DNA of 37,472 nucleotides from an uncultured bacterium (GTDB lineage Bacteria > Patescibacteriota > Minisyncoccia > Phycocordibacterales > UBA9973), in assembly GCA_903892035.1 (NCBI GenBank), contig CAITGV010000003.1, forward strand, positions 1 to 37,472, read 5' to 3'. Of the stretch, positions 24,425-33,092 are shown piece after piece (within the stretch, counting starts at the first letter, position 1; every line of letters starts with the position of its first letter). Below the pieces are notes generated by a model. The model saw only the letters and a list, made by a program, of their open reading frames with translations. It was not told the origin of the DNA and did no database searches. The position numbers were made by a program, and so were the translations under genes.

Positions 24425-25102
24425 CTAGCGGGTTTTCCAAGCTTCGATTTTTTTATGATCTCCCGAAAGGAGGATTTTTGGGACACGGTATTTTTTGGCT
24501 TTGTGGACTAGGATTTCTGGGCGTGTGTAAACTTCACTTGAAGATACGCGCTCTTCTTCGAGGGATTCAAATTTACCTAGGATGCCGGGGATTTGGCGAG
24601 AAATTGAATCTATCAAAACCATAGCTGGCAATTCCCCGCCAGTGAGAACGTAGTCGCCGATTGAAGTCTGGTCTGGTTTTAGTATTTTTGAAACTCGTGC
24701 ATCGATGCCTTCATAACGGCCAGAAATCATAATTATATCTGTATATTTTTTTGCAGAATTTTTTGCATATTCTGTTGTAAATTTTTTTCCAGACGGAGAA
24801 AATAAAATAATTTTTATCTTGGCTTTTGAATTTTTCTTTATCTTTTTTATTACACTTTCCACTGCTTTTAAAATCGGTTCTGCACGCATCACCATCCCCG
24901 GTCCTCCACCATACGGTCGGTCGTCCACGGCGGCGGAAATGTTGCCGTCAGGCCAAACTTTTTTATATTTTCCTGTAACAAATTTTCTGGGATTCACAAA
25001 AGAAACCTTTATCTTTTTTTCTTTAATTCCCCGTGCCAAAATAGAATCACCCAAATATGATTCAAACATTCCTGGGAAAATTGTAATTATATGAAAATGC
25101 AT
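24425..25102 (-). CDS. trmD: tRNA (guanine(37)-N1)-methyltransferase
   Basis: From the ATG at 25102 this is 225 aa; a GTG at 25111 would add three residues. It is a SPOUT-fold enzyme that methylates G37 in tRNAs reading CNN codons, preventing frameshifting. Family features are FHIITIFPGMFESYLGDSIL, the DDRPYGGGPGMVM loop, the MISGRYEGIDARV knot segment and the YVLTGGELPAMVLIDSISRQIPG motif. It lies downstream of khpA and rpsP on the same strand, reflecting the conserved rpsP-(KH)-trmD order. Confidence 0.96.
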   Translation of the reverse strand: MHFHIITIFPGMFESYLGDSILARGIKEKKIKVSFVNPRKFVTGKYKKVWPDGNISAAVDDRPYGGGPGMVMRAEPILKAVESVIKKIKKNSKAKIKIILFSPSGKKFTTEYAKNSAKKYTDIIMISGRYEGIDARVSKILKPDQTSIGDYVLTGGELPAMVLIDSISRQIPGILGKFESLEEERVSSSEVYTRPEILVHKAKKYRVPKILLSGDHKKIEAWKTR

Positions 25103-25117
25103 ATATTGCACTATAAC

Positions 25118-25154
25118 ACAAAACCCCTACGACACAAGGTCGGAGGGGTTTTGT
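25118..25154 (-). terminator. Hairpin between khpA and trmD
   Basis: ACAAAACCCCT (25118-25128) and AGGGGTTTTGT (25144-25154) make an 11-bp stem with an inner CGAC/GTCGG-like pairing. On minus the stem ends in TTTTGT just before trmD. It may terminate or attenuate read-through from khpA into trmD. Confidence 0.6.
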
Positions 25155-25174
25155 AAAAAAAACATTGTGAACAA

Positions 25175-25501
25175 TTATAGGTCCTTCAAATCTTCCATTG
25201 CTTGATCTACTGTCTTTGTAGAAGTAGAGGTCGCCATTGGGGCTGATTTCATTCCGCCTTCTGGTTCATTGATCTTTAGATTAACGCGAGCGTTATTCTT
25301 CATACCGATGACACGTAGAAGTGTGCGGATAGCTTTCGCTGTATTACCCATGCGTCCGATAATCTTGCCCATGTCGCCTGGATTTACAGTGAGTGTAATG
25401 AGAACTCCCATTTCATCTACCGTACGATCTAGCTTTACATCTGCTGGATTGTCGACGAGCGCCTTTACTACATACTCTAAAAATTCTTTGTCGTCAGTCA
25501 T
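25175..25501 (-). CDS. khpA: KH-domain RNA-binding protein KhpA
   Basis: This 108-aa protein is a single KH domain of the KhpA/YlqC type with the RNA-binding loop G49-R-M-G52 in GKIIGRMGNTAKAIRTLLR. KhpA typically partners KhpB to bind many RNAs and affects cell division and envelope growth; no khpB is in this window. The C-terminal ~25 residues (Ser/Thr/Ala-rich) form an extra tail. It sits between rpsP and trmD, its common location in other bacteria. Confidence 0.9.
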   Translation of the reverse strand: MTDDKEFLEYVVKALVDNPADVKLDRTVDEMGVLITLTVNPGDMGKIIGRMGNTAKAIRTLLRVIGMKNNARVNLKINEPEGGMKSAPMATSTSTKTVDQAMEDLKDL

Positions 25502-25587
25502 ATTGTATCGTATACGTTTGTAATTTTTCGTGCAGTGTTCGACCTAGAATTACTGCTTGTCTACATTATACATTTTTTCATAATAAA

Positions 25588-25680
25588 AATACAACCCCCT
25601 TAATCCCCCTTATCAGGGGGAAATAAATGCTAAGCAGTTTCCCTTCCTTGATAAGGGAAGGGTTAGGGATGGGTTGTATT
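25588..25680. repeat. Palindromic intergenic repeat, copy 3
   Basis: Bounded by AATACAACCC and GGGTTGTATT with inner palindromes CCCCCTTATCAGGGGG and CCCTTCCTTGATAAGGGAAGGG. The 52-bp right part (25629-25680) is the same as that of copy 4. It lies between rpsP and khpA within a conserved operon, so the transcript would carry this hairpin. Confidence 0.8.
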
Positions 25681-25691
25681 GGAGTGGTGGT

Positions 25692-25994
25692 CTATTTTCC
25701 AGCTTTTACGTCTTTGCGCTTTTTTGTAGGAGATTTCTTTGAGAGTACGTTTTTCTTTTTAGCAGTGATGATTTTTTCTTTAACCAAGAAATTGTGCATT
25801 GTATCTGAAACCTGTGCACCTTTACTCATCCAGTAAGTGATGCGGTCGCCCTTAAGTGCGATGACACCAGCCTTTGCATTGTAAGTGCCCAAAATTTCCA
25901 AGAACTTTCCGCTCTTTGTACTATTTTTTGAGTCAGTCAAAACAGCCCGAAATGCTGGGTCGTTCTTTCTACCTATACGTTGTAATCGAATCAT
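25692..25994 (-). CDS. rpsP: Small ribosomal subunit protein bS16
   Basis: The start at 25994 gives a 100-aa protein opening MIRLQRIGRKNDPAFR, the S16 signature. A GGGGGA lies 7 nt upstream. An ATG at 26000 would add two residues and would fit a leaderless transcript from the promoter noted here. Middle segments KFLEILGTYNAK, DRITYWMSKGAQVSDT and NFLVKE are family-typical. The lysine-rich tail (KKKNVLSKKSPTKKRKD) is somewhat long. It heads the rpsP-khpA-trmD set, divergent from rnr. Confidence 0.95.
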   Translation of the reverse strand: MIRLQRIGRKNDPAFRAVLTDSKNSTKSGKFLEILGTYNAKAGVIALKGDRITYWMSKGAQVSDTMHNFLVKEKIITAKKKNVLSKKSPTKKRKDVKAGK

Positions 25995-26007
25995 TAACAT
26001 GTCCCCC

Positions 26008-26035
26008 ATCTTAACAAATAGGGGCAAAATGTCAA
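26008..26035 (-). promoter_or_regulatory. rpsP promoter
   Basis: On the minus strand TTGACA (26035-26030), a 16-bp spacer and TAAGAT (26013-26008). Transcription would begin near 26001, immediately before the ATG at 26000, so the transcript may be leaderless. The SD-like GGGGGA would then be mostly upstream of the start site. Confidence 0.55.
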
Positions 26036-26053
26036 ATATGCTATGCTACCTGT

Positions 26054-28018
26054 ATGAAAAAGCCGTATAAAAAAGACAAAAATACAAATATTAAAAAAGG
26101 GCCAAAAAACCCTCAAAATAAAACCCTCCGTGGAAATATAAGCATAAATAGCCGTGGTATTGGCTATGTCCGCACAAAAGAATATAAAGACGATATTGAA
26201 GTTGATCATGCAAATCTCGCCACAGCACTACATGGAGACATTGTTACAATATCACTATCTGGAAATGGCCGTGAACACAAAGGTAAAGTCGTAGAAATAA
26301 TTCACCGTGCAAAAGCAGGCTTTGCCGGAGTTCTAGAATTAAAAAATAATATTTACTATTTGAAAGCTGACGATACACGACTATATACAAATATTATAAT
26401 TCCAAAAAATTCTCTTGGTGAAGCAAAGGTTGGGGAAAAAGTTTTTGTTATTATCGAAAATTGGAAAAGTTCCAAAGATGAACCTGTTGGAAAAATAGAA
26501 AAAATTCTAGGTAAACAATACGATCACAATGCTGAAATGGAAGGCATCGCTCTTGAGCGTGGTTTCGATGAATCATTTCCGCGTGACGTTGTTGCAGAAT
26601 CAAAAAGTTTGCACGAAATTGGAATTCCTGCCGACGAATTTAAAAACCGTCGTGATATGCGAAAAATTCCAACTTTCACAATTGACCCAGAAGATGCAAA
26701 AGATTTCGATGATGCTCTTTCTGTAAACGTATTGCCAGATGGAAACTTTGAAATTGGTATTCACATCGCTGATGTGTCGCACTATGTACGAGTAGGAACA
26801 GCACTTGATCGTGAAGCATTTCGCCGGGGCACCTCTGTATACATGGTTGACCGTACTATTCCAATGCTTCCCGAAGTTCTTTCAAATGATCTTTGTAGTT
26901 TAAAACCTGATGTAGATCGCCTGACTATGAGCGCAATTTTTATAATTGATAAAAATGCAGAAATAAAAAGTGAATGGTTTGGCCGAACAATAATTCACTC
27001 TGCAAAACGCTTCACATATGAAAATGCACAAAAAGTTTTAGATGATAAAAATGGACCAAATTTAGCTGAACTAGAAATCCTTCAAAATTTAGGTAGAAAA
27101 TTAAAAAAGAAAAGAGACAATGAAGGCGCATTGGAATTTGACCAGGATGAAGTAAAATTTGTTCTTGATGCAAATGGTGTTCCGCTCCGTGTTATGAAAA
27201 AAGTTCGCATTGAAACTATGAAGCTCATTGAGGAATGGATGCTTCTTGCAAATCGTCGCGTGGCCGAATACATCACTCGTGATGTGAAAAACAAAGACCG
27301 TATTTTCTTATATCGAATTCACGATTTACCAAATAGAGAAAAAATAGAAAATCTTGCCCAATTTGTAAAAACACTTGGTTACGATTTACATTTAGAAAAT
27401 GGCAAAATCTCGTCAAAAGAACTTTCAAAACTTCTAGAAACTCTCGAAGGTAAACCAGAAAAAGGATTGATTCAAACTAGCATCATCCGCTCAATGGCCA
27501 AAGCAATTTATTCAACAAAAAATATTGGTCACTACGGTTTGGCTTTCACATTTTATACTCATTTCACTTCACCTATTCGTCGCTACCCCGACATTGCCGT
27601 ACACCGCCTGCTCGCTGATTATCTCGCTGGAAAAACAATTTCAAAAGAAAGAGCACACGATTTTTCACACATTGCGGAATATGCTTCAGATCGTGAAAAA
27701 GGTGCCTCTGATGCTGAACGTGCATCTATCAAATACAAACAAGTAGAATACATGGCAAAACGCCTCGGGGAAACTATAAATGCTGTGATTACAGGGGTGA
27801 CCGAATGGGGCATGTATGCAGAGGAAATTGATACAAAATGTGAAGGTATGATCCCCTTGCGTTCAATAAAAGGCGACTTTTATAAACTCGATAAAAAAAC
27901 ACTTTCACTTGTAGGAGAAAAAACAAAAAAGCGTTTTCGTGTCGGTGACCCTGTAACTGTGAAAGTAATGAGTTCAGATATTGTCAGAAAAACTATTGAT
28001 TACGAATTAGTTTCATAA
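26054..28018 (+). CDS. rnr: Ribonuclease R
   Basis: This 654-aa 3'-5' exoribonuclease belongs to the RNB/RNase II family. It has an N-terminal cold-shock domain segment (ISINSRGIGYVRTKE, about 30-90). In the RNB domain the catalytic acidic cluster is in TIDPEDAKDFDDA (about 210-222), and the late signature is HYGLAFTFYTHFTSPIRRYPD. A C-terminal S1 domain (AVITGVTEWGMYAEEI) follows. The N-terminal winged helix and long basic tail of the E. coli enzyme are absent, so this is a short version. It degrades structured RNA. A -10-like TATGCT sits 6 nt before the ATG. A CapA-like gene follows by 6 nt. Confidence 0.94.
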   Translation: MKKPYKKDKNTNIKKGPKNPQNKTLRGNISINSRGIGYVRTKEYKDDIEVDHANLATALHGDIVTISLSGNGREHKGKVVEIIHRAKAGFAGVLELKNNIYYLKADDTRLYTNIIIPKNSLGEAKVGEKVFVIIENWKSSKDEPVGKIEKILGKQYDHNAEMEGIALERGFDESFPRDVVAESKSLHEIGIPADEFKNRRDMRKIPTFTIDPEDAKDFDDALSVNVLPDGNFEIGIHIADVSHYVRVGTALDREAFRRGTSVYMVDRTIPMLPEVLSNDLCSLKPDVDRLTMSAIFIIDKNAEIKSEWFGRTIIHSAKRFTYENAQKVLDDKNGPNLAELEILQNLGRKLKKKRDNEGALEFDQDEVKFVLDANGVPLRVMKKVRIETMKLIEEWMLLANRRVAEYITRDVKNKDRIFLYRIHDLPNREKIENLAQFVKTLGYDLHLENGKISSKELSKLLETLEGKPEKGLIQTSIIRSMAKAIYSTKNIGHYGLAFTFYTHFTSPIRRYPDIAVHRLLADYLAGKTISKERAHDFSHIAEYASDREKGASDAERASIKYKQVEYMAKRLGETINAVITGVTEWGMYAEEIDTKCEGMIPLRSIKGDFYKLDKKTLSLVGEKTKKRFRVGDPVTVKVMSSDIVRKTIDYELVS

Positions 28019-28024
28019 ATTTAA

Positions 28025-29074
28025 ATGACGAAGAAGCACGCTTTCTATTTATTGTTAATGATGATAATTGGTGTCGGTTTTGGTTCATTTTTGTGGACTG
28101 GTATTTCGCATGGAGCAATATTTTTAGATAGAATGAAAAACAATGAAGTTATTAGCTCAGAAATTCCTGTAGAAAATATTTTACCCAAAAAAGATGAAAA
28201 TAAAGAAACTACATTAACATTTGTCGGTGACATAATGCTCGACCGCGGTGTAGCATATTCTGTAAAAAATAATTTTGGAGGTGATTATTCACAGCTTTTT
28301 GCAAACATTTCTCCCCTCGCAAAAAGTGACATACTTTTTGCCAATCTCGAAGGACCAGCTTCCGACGTTGGAGTCGACGCTCACAATTTATATTCATTTC
28401 GAATGACACCCGAAGCACCACAAATTTTAAAAAATGCAGGTTTTAACATTGTTTCTTTTGCCAACAATCACGTCGGTGACTGGGGACGACCGGCATTTGA
28501 AGATACAATGGCACGAATGAAAACTGCAGGACTCCTTTTCACAGGAGCTGGTATGAATAAAAGTGAAGCAGAAACTCCGACGATAATTATTCACAATGGA
28601 GTAAAATTTGGTTTTCTTGGTTTTACAGATATTGATCCGAGCAACTTTGGTGCTACGGACACTTCTTCGGGAATTCTACTTGCAAGTGATCCAGACTATT
28701 CAAATATAATTTCAAATGCATCAAAACAAGTAGATGTGCTCATCGTATCAATGCACTGGGGTGAAGAATATAAAGAGCATACAGAAAGACAGACGATGCT
28801 TGGGCATATGGCGATAGATGCTGGAGCAAAGCTCGTAATTGGTATGCATCCACACGTGATACAGCAAACAGAAGAATATAAAAATGGCTATATTGCATAT
28901 AGCCTTGGAAACTTTATTTTTGATTTAAATTTTTCAAAAGAAACAATGCACGGTCTAGCACTCACTGTCACAATGAATGGAACCAACATCGACCACGTAG
29001 AAAAATCCCTCGTCACTTCAAATAAATACTTCCAACCGGAAACCATCGAACCCTATACAAATACAACCCACTAA
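28025..29074 (+). CDS. CapA-like (poly-gamma-glutamate capsule type) metallophosphatase-fold protein
   Basis: This 349-aa protein has an N-terminal membrane anchor (about 7-28) and an extracytoplasmic CapA/PGA_cap domain. Visible motifs are LTFVGDIMLDRGVA, DILFANLEGPASD, IVSFANNHVGDWG, DVLIVSMHWGEEYKEH and GAKLVIGMHPHVIQ, which together form the calcineurin-like metal site. CapA proteins take part in polyglutamate capsule synthesis, but many bacteria carry homologues of unknown role and no capBC is present here. It is the second gene of the rnr operon. Its last codons and stop lie inside the left end of a palindromic repeat, so the native C-terminus has been altered. Confidence 0.88.
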   Translation: MTKKHAFYLLLMMIIGVGFGSFLWTGISHGAIFLDRMKNNEVISSEIPVENILPKKDENKETTLTFVGDIMLDRGVAYSVKNNFGGDYSQLFANISPLAKSDILFANLEGPASDVGVDAHNLYSFRMTPEAPQILKNAGFNIVSFANNHVGDWGRPAFEDTMARMKTAGLLFTGAGMNKSEAETPTIIIHNGVKFGFLGFTDIDPSNFGATDTSSGILLASDPDYSNIISNASKQVDVLIVSMHWGEEYKEHTERQTMLGHMAIDAGAKLVIGMHPHVIQQTEEYKNGYIAYSLGNFIFDLNFSKETMHGLALTVTMNGTNIDHVEKSLVTSNKYFQPETIEPYTNTTH

Positions 29075-29185
29075 ATAACCTATCGTTCATGATAGGCACC
29101 TGTAGACGGCCCCCCATCAAGGGGACTTTAAAAGCTAAGCAGTTTCCCTTCCTTGATAAGGGAAGGGTTAGGGATGGGTTGTATT
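29060..29185. repeat. Palindromic intergenic repeat, copy 4, overlapping the capA-like 3' end
   Basis: The left end AATACAACCCA forms the last codons of the CapA-like gene and the right end GGGTTGTATT touches the smc stop codon. Between them are CCTATCGTTCATGATAGG and CCCTTCCTTGATAAGGGAAGGG. It separates two convergent operons and may serve as their shared terminator. Bases 29134-29185 match copy 3. Confidence 0.8.
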
Positions 29186-31452
29186 TATTTCGCAATCTGC
29201 ACCGCCTCATCAAGCTTGATTGACAGAAGTTTGGACCCTCCATCGGCACCGATGGTGATACCGTAGAGGATGTTTGCGCGTGACATAGTCTCACGGTTGT
29301 GGGTGACGACGATGAGCTGAGAATATTTTGAAAGGTTTTCAAGCATATCGCCATATTTGCGAGAGTTTGATTCGTCGAGCGCAGCGTCGGTCTCATCGAG
29401 CACGAGAAATGGCGGAGGGTTTACCTGTGAGATAGCAAACAGTAGCGCTATGGAGGTAAGCGAACGCTCACCACCGGAAAGCATATGTAAATCTTTTACC
29501 TTTTTATGAGGAAGCGAAACGTTGATTTCAATTCCCCTTTCAAATTGCAATTCTGCATCTTCGTCGACTTCAGAGTCTTCGTCTTCCGTCATATTTGGAC
29601 GCTTGTGTTCAACGACGACAGAAAGAAAAGCACTTCCCCCGCCAAACATAAGAGAGAAAAATTCTTGAAATTGTTTATTAATTTTTTCTACTCCAGTTTT
29701 GAAATCCATATCAAGATTTGATTTCAATTCACGAATTAAAATTTGAAGTGACGAAATGCTTGCTTTTATGTCTTCTACTTCATGCGCAAGAAAAGCATCG
29801 CGCGCAACTGCTTCATCGTGCTCTTTTATGAGCTCTCCTCCGCTTCCTCCTAAGTCTTCAAGTTTAATTTTTATTCTTTCAATTTTTCTTCGCAAATCTT
29901 GTTGAATTATTTCTACATTTACTCCCTCTGCATCAGAAAAATTTTCCACAAATACGCATGACTCTGGGCCTGAGAGCACACTCGCCTCTTTGAGTTCATT
30001 GTCGAAGTCAAAACGTGCCTTATTTATTGCTTCATCTTCTAGTGAAAGAATTTGAAGTTTTGATGAAAGCTCATTTTTCTTGGCTTTCACTTCATACAAA
30101 GCTCTCTCTGCATCACGCATTTTATATGCTTGTTCGTCAGCTTGCGCACGAATTTTTTCTATTTCTTCACGAGTTTTATTTTCATCTTCTTCAATTTTTA
30201 CAAGTTCGGCAGTCAATGCATCTTTTGCAGAAATATATTCTTGCATTTTTTCCTGATTATTATTTGTATCATTATTTTCTACAATTCTTTCACTGCGATT
30301 TTTCTTTGCTGATACAAAAGTATCAAGATTCTCTTTCATTGAATTTAAAGAATAGTGAATTACTGCCACATTGTCTTCCATAAGAGCACTTTCAATTAAC
30401 ACTGTAAGTTCTTCGAAAAGAACTTCCACTTCTTCAAATGGTACAGCTTGTGACTTAATTTCTGCTGGTGCACTTTCTTTTTGATTTGAAAGAGCTTCGA
30501 GCATTCCTTCTAGGCGACCAATTTTTCTCCCTATTTCATCTTTTACAGAACGCAAAGAGTAAAGTGTTCGCTCGTGATTTGCAATCTCATTATTGAAAGA
30601 ATTTTTTAATGCTTGGGAATTGTCATCTTGATATTCATTTAATTTTTGCTCAATCTCAAGGAGTGCATCTTGGATAGTTTTTTTCTGCTGAGAAAGTTCC
30701 AAACTTTTTGTTTTTATGCGTGTAGCTTCACGAGAAAAATATTCACGATAATAGTCTTTGAGTTCAAGGCGCATGCCACGAGCTTTTTCAAATTTTTCTA
30801 CCTGCTTTTTCAAAAAAGTAATATGCGGAGCAATTTCTCGACGAAGTGATTCTACTTCTTTTAAATTTGCTGTAGTTTTTTCCAATTTTCTTTCACTTTC
30901 TTTTATTTTATATTGATAAACTTTAAGTCCCAAAGCGTCTTCTATCATCACACGACGGTCTTTTACTGAAGCATTCAATACTCGGTCTGCTTCACCTTGT
31001 GAAATGATATGGTGACTCGAACTACCAATATTTACTGACGCCAGAAGTTCCATAATGTCTTTCAATCGAACTTCTGTGCCATTTATCTGATACACATTTT
31101 TTCCATCACTATATACTTCGCGAGAAATTGTAATTTCATCATAATCTAAATGTACATCTTTTAGTCCTCCAGAAAAAGAAAAAACTTTTTTGCTATTGTC
31201 GAAAGACATTGATACTGATGCACGCGAAAGAGCACTCAAATGTTTTGAGCCTTTAAAGATGAGGTCTACTCCGCCTTTTCCGCGAAGTGATTTCATCGAC
31301 TGCTCTCCGAGCACAAATCGTATTGATTCAACAATATTTGATTTACCAGAACCATTTGGACCCACTACAGAAGTGATAGGGCTATTGAAAACCAAAGGTG
31401 TTTTCTTTGCGAATGATTTAAAACCGTTTAATGTAAGACTTTTTAAATACAT
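29185..31452 (-). CDS. smc: Short SMC-family ATPase (chromosome segregation)
   Basis: This 755-aa protein has the SMC N-terminal head with Walker A GPNGSGKS (31-38) and the SFDNSKK/EVYSDGKNVYQING region. It also has a C-terminal head with signature LSGGERSLTS (about 658), Walker B FLVLDETDAALDES (about 682) and the final HNRETM switch. Between the heads there are only about 450 residues of coiled coil, compared with roughly 800-900 in normal bacterial SMC. No glycine-rich hinge domain is visible in the middle (about 330-400). It starts 1 nt after rnc, the common rnc-smc order. It may be a reduced condensin, as no scpA or scpB is in the window. Confidence 0.9.
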   Translation of the reverse strand: MYLKSLTLNGFKSFAKKTPLVFNSPITSVVGPNGSGKSNIVESIRFVLGEQSMKSLRGKGGVDLIFKGSKHLSALSRASVSMSFDNSKKVFSFSGGLKDVHLDYDEITISREVYSDGKNVYQINGTEVRLKDIMELLASVNIGSSSHHIISQGEADRVLNASVKDRRVMIEDALGLKVYQYKIKESERKLEKTTANLKEVESLRREIAPHITFLKKQVEKFEKARGMRLELKDYYREYFSREATRIKTKSLELSQQKKTIQDALLEIEQKLNEYQDDNSQALKNSFNNEIANHERTLYSLRSVKDEIGRKIGRLEGMLEALSNQKESAPAEIKSQAVPFEEVEVLFEELTVLIESALMEDNVAVIHYSLNSMKENLDTFVSAKKNRSERIVENNDTNNNQEKMQEYISAKDALTAELVKIEEDENKTREEIEKIRAQADEQAYKMRDAERALYEVKAKKNELSSKLQILSLEDEAINKARFDFDNELKEASVLSGPESCVFVENFSDAEGVNVEIIQQDLRRKIERIKIKLEDLGGSGGELIKEHDEAVARDAFLAHEVEDIKASISSLQILIRELKSNLDMDFKTGVEKINKQFQEFFSLMFGGGSAFLSVVVEHKRPNMTEDEDSEVDEDAELQFERGIEINVSLPHKKVKDLHMLSGGERSLTSIALLFAISQVNPPPFLVLDETDAALDESNSRKYGDMLENLSKYSQLIVVTHNRETMSRANILYGITIGADGGSKLLSIKLDEAVQIAK

Positions 31453-31453
31453 A

Positions 31454-32149
31454 TTATTCTAGCCAATTTTTTTTCTTAATCGCAGAAGCTGCTGCACTTT
31501 GTTCGGCTTCTTGTTTGCTTTTGCCTTTACCTTCACCCGCAAGCTCTCCACCAAAATAAATTCCTACTGTGAAATGTTTGTCGTGGTCAGGACCAGTTTC
31601 TGAAATAACTTTATATGCTGGAGTAATACTCAAATATTCTTGGGCTTTTTCTTGCACAAAACTTTTCGCATCGCGCCACAATTTATTTTTTACAATTTCA
31701 TCGATTTTTCCAAAAAGAGTCGAAGCTACAAATTTCTCTGCAATTTTGTAACCCTGATCGAGGTAAACTGCCCCAAGAAATGCTTCGTAAGTATTTGCAA
31801 GTATGTATTGGCGGGCTTTGCCCATATCCTTGGCTTCACCTTTTGAAAGTAGTAGAAATTCATTCATTCCGAGAGTACTTGCGACTTCAGCAATTGTCAC
31901 AGCATTTACAAGAGCTGCGCGAAATGAAGTCAGGTCACCTTCTGTGCGATCTGGATATTTATTGTATAAATAATCTGTGATAACGAGTTCTAAAACGGCG
32001 TCACCCAAAAATTCTAAACGTTCATTGTGACCAGACCCTAGTTTTGGATTTTCATTTATATATGAACGATGAGTAAAAGCTTGCTCAAGTAAAAGCTTTT
32101 CTTTAAATACTATCTTTGTTTGTTTTTCGAATTTTGAAAAGTCTATCAT
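31454..32149 (-). CDS. rnc: Ribonuclease III
   Basis: This 231-aa enzyme has an RNase III catalytic domain with the signature HNERLEFLGDAVLELV (41-56; E44, D50), later acidic residues in NTYEAFLGAVYLDQGY, and a C-terminal double-stranded-RNA-binding domain (about 158-228, ending GKGKSKQEAEQSAAASAIKK). It processes rRNA precursors and cleaves structured RNAs, so the many hairpin repeats here are potential substrates. It is packed between nusB-nudix (7-nt gap) and smc (1-nt gap). Confidence 0.96.
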   Translation of the reverse strand: MIDFSKFEKQTKIVFKEKLLLEQAFTHRSYINENPKLGSGHNERLEFLGDAVLELVITDYLYNKYPDRTEGDLTSFRAALVNAVTIAEVASTLGMNEFLLLSKGEAKDMGKARQYILANTYEAFLGAVYLDQGYKIAEKFVASTLFGKIDEIVKNKLWRDAKSFVQEKAQEYLSITPAYKVISETGPDHDKHFTVGIYFGGELAGEGKGKSKQEAEQSAAASAIKKKNWLE

Positions 32150-32156
32150 TTCGAGA

Positions 32157-33053
32157 TTATTTACTAATTATTTCTATAGCTTTTGTAATAAGTGAAAGCA
32201 CATCGTCGTAAATTTTCAATTCTGCAACTTCTGCAAGTGTAAACCAGCGGGCATCGTCGAGTCCGCCAGAAACTTCCAATTGAAGTGGTTCGTACTTTGC
32301 TTCAGCCAAGAAAAAAGTAACTTGTTTACGAATTTTCCCATCTGTTGGGTGCTTGGCAATGTATTCGCTTTCACCAAGTTTTTCTTTAATCACAATATCA
32401 ATACCAATTTCTTTTTTTAATTCTCGTACTGCACCCATCTCGGCATCTTCACCTTCCTCAATTCCCCCTTTTGAAAGCGTCCAGTAGCCAAAAACATCAT
32501 GCACAAATGCTAGATAAATTTCTCCTTCGTGCTTCGCATATACTACTGCACCTGCCTTTTTTTCAATAGGTAATGATTCTAAATCAAGAGGTTCGTCGGC
32601 CATTTGTCTTTTACTTTTTTCATCTTTGCCCGGCTCGCCAAGCTCTTTGTAAACTGCACCGAGAACCCCATTTACAAATTTACCACTTGTCTCACCGCCA
32701 AAACTTTTTGCCAATTCGATAGCTTCATTGATTGCAACTTTTGGAGGAACTTGTGTGCGATCACCAAAAAGTAATTCAGCCAAACCCATGCGCAAAATAT
32801 TCCTGTCTACAACAGAAATTTTTTCAACAGGCCATTCTGGCGCTGCTTTTGTGATAATTTCATCTACAATATTTATTTTTGTGACCACTAGATGCGCCAA
32901 CTCTTTAATAAAGATTTCATCATCAAGACCAGGACCAAATTCACTTTGGTTGCGGTCGATTATCTCATCGATAATGCCGTCTATCTTGCCACGGAAATCC
33001 CACTCAAAGAGCGATTGCAATGCTATTGACCTGGAAAGGTGCCGATTTGCCAT
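32157..33053 (-). CDS. nusB: NusB-Nudix fusion protein
   Basis: Residues 1-142 are a complete NusB antitermination factor: MANRHLSRSIALQSLFEWDF, PVEKISVVDRNILRMGLAELLF and AINEAIELAKSFGGETSGKFVNGVLGAVYK, which form the helical bundle binding boxA RNA with NusE. After a short charged linker (GEPGKDEKSKRQMADEPLD), residues about 160-298 are a Nudix hydrolase with GYWTLSKGGIEEGE and RELKKEIGI. In the Nudix box the first of the EE pair is Lys, while other metal ligands are retained. The frame runs through without a stop. It sits between rpmF and rnc. Domain identities are clear; why they are joined is unknown. Confidence 0.92.
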   Translation of the reverse strand: MANRHLSRSIALQSLFEWDFRGKIDGIIDEIIDRNQSEFGPGLDDEIFIKELAHLVVTKINIVDEIITKAAPEWPVEKISVVDRNILRMGLAELLFGDRTQVPPKVAINEAIELAKSFGGETSGKFVNGVLGAVYKELGEPGKDEKSKRQMADEPLDLESLPIEKKAGAVVYAKHEGEIYLAFVHDVFGYWTLSKGGIEEGEDAEMGAVRELKKEIGIDIVIKEKLGESEYIAKHPTDGKIRKQVTFFLAEAKYEPLQLEVSGGLDDARWFTLAEVAELKIYDDVLSLITKAIEIISK

Positions 33054-33092
33054 AATGTCTTTTAAAGCCCAAATTTTTTGAGCTGTTAACTA

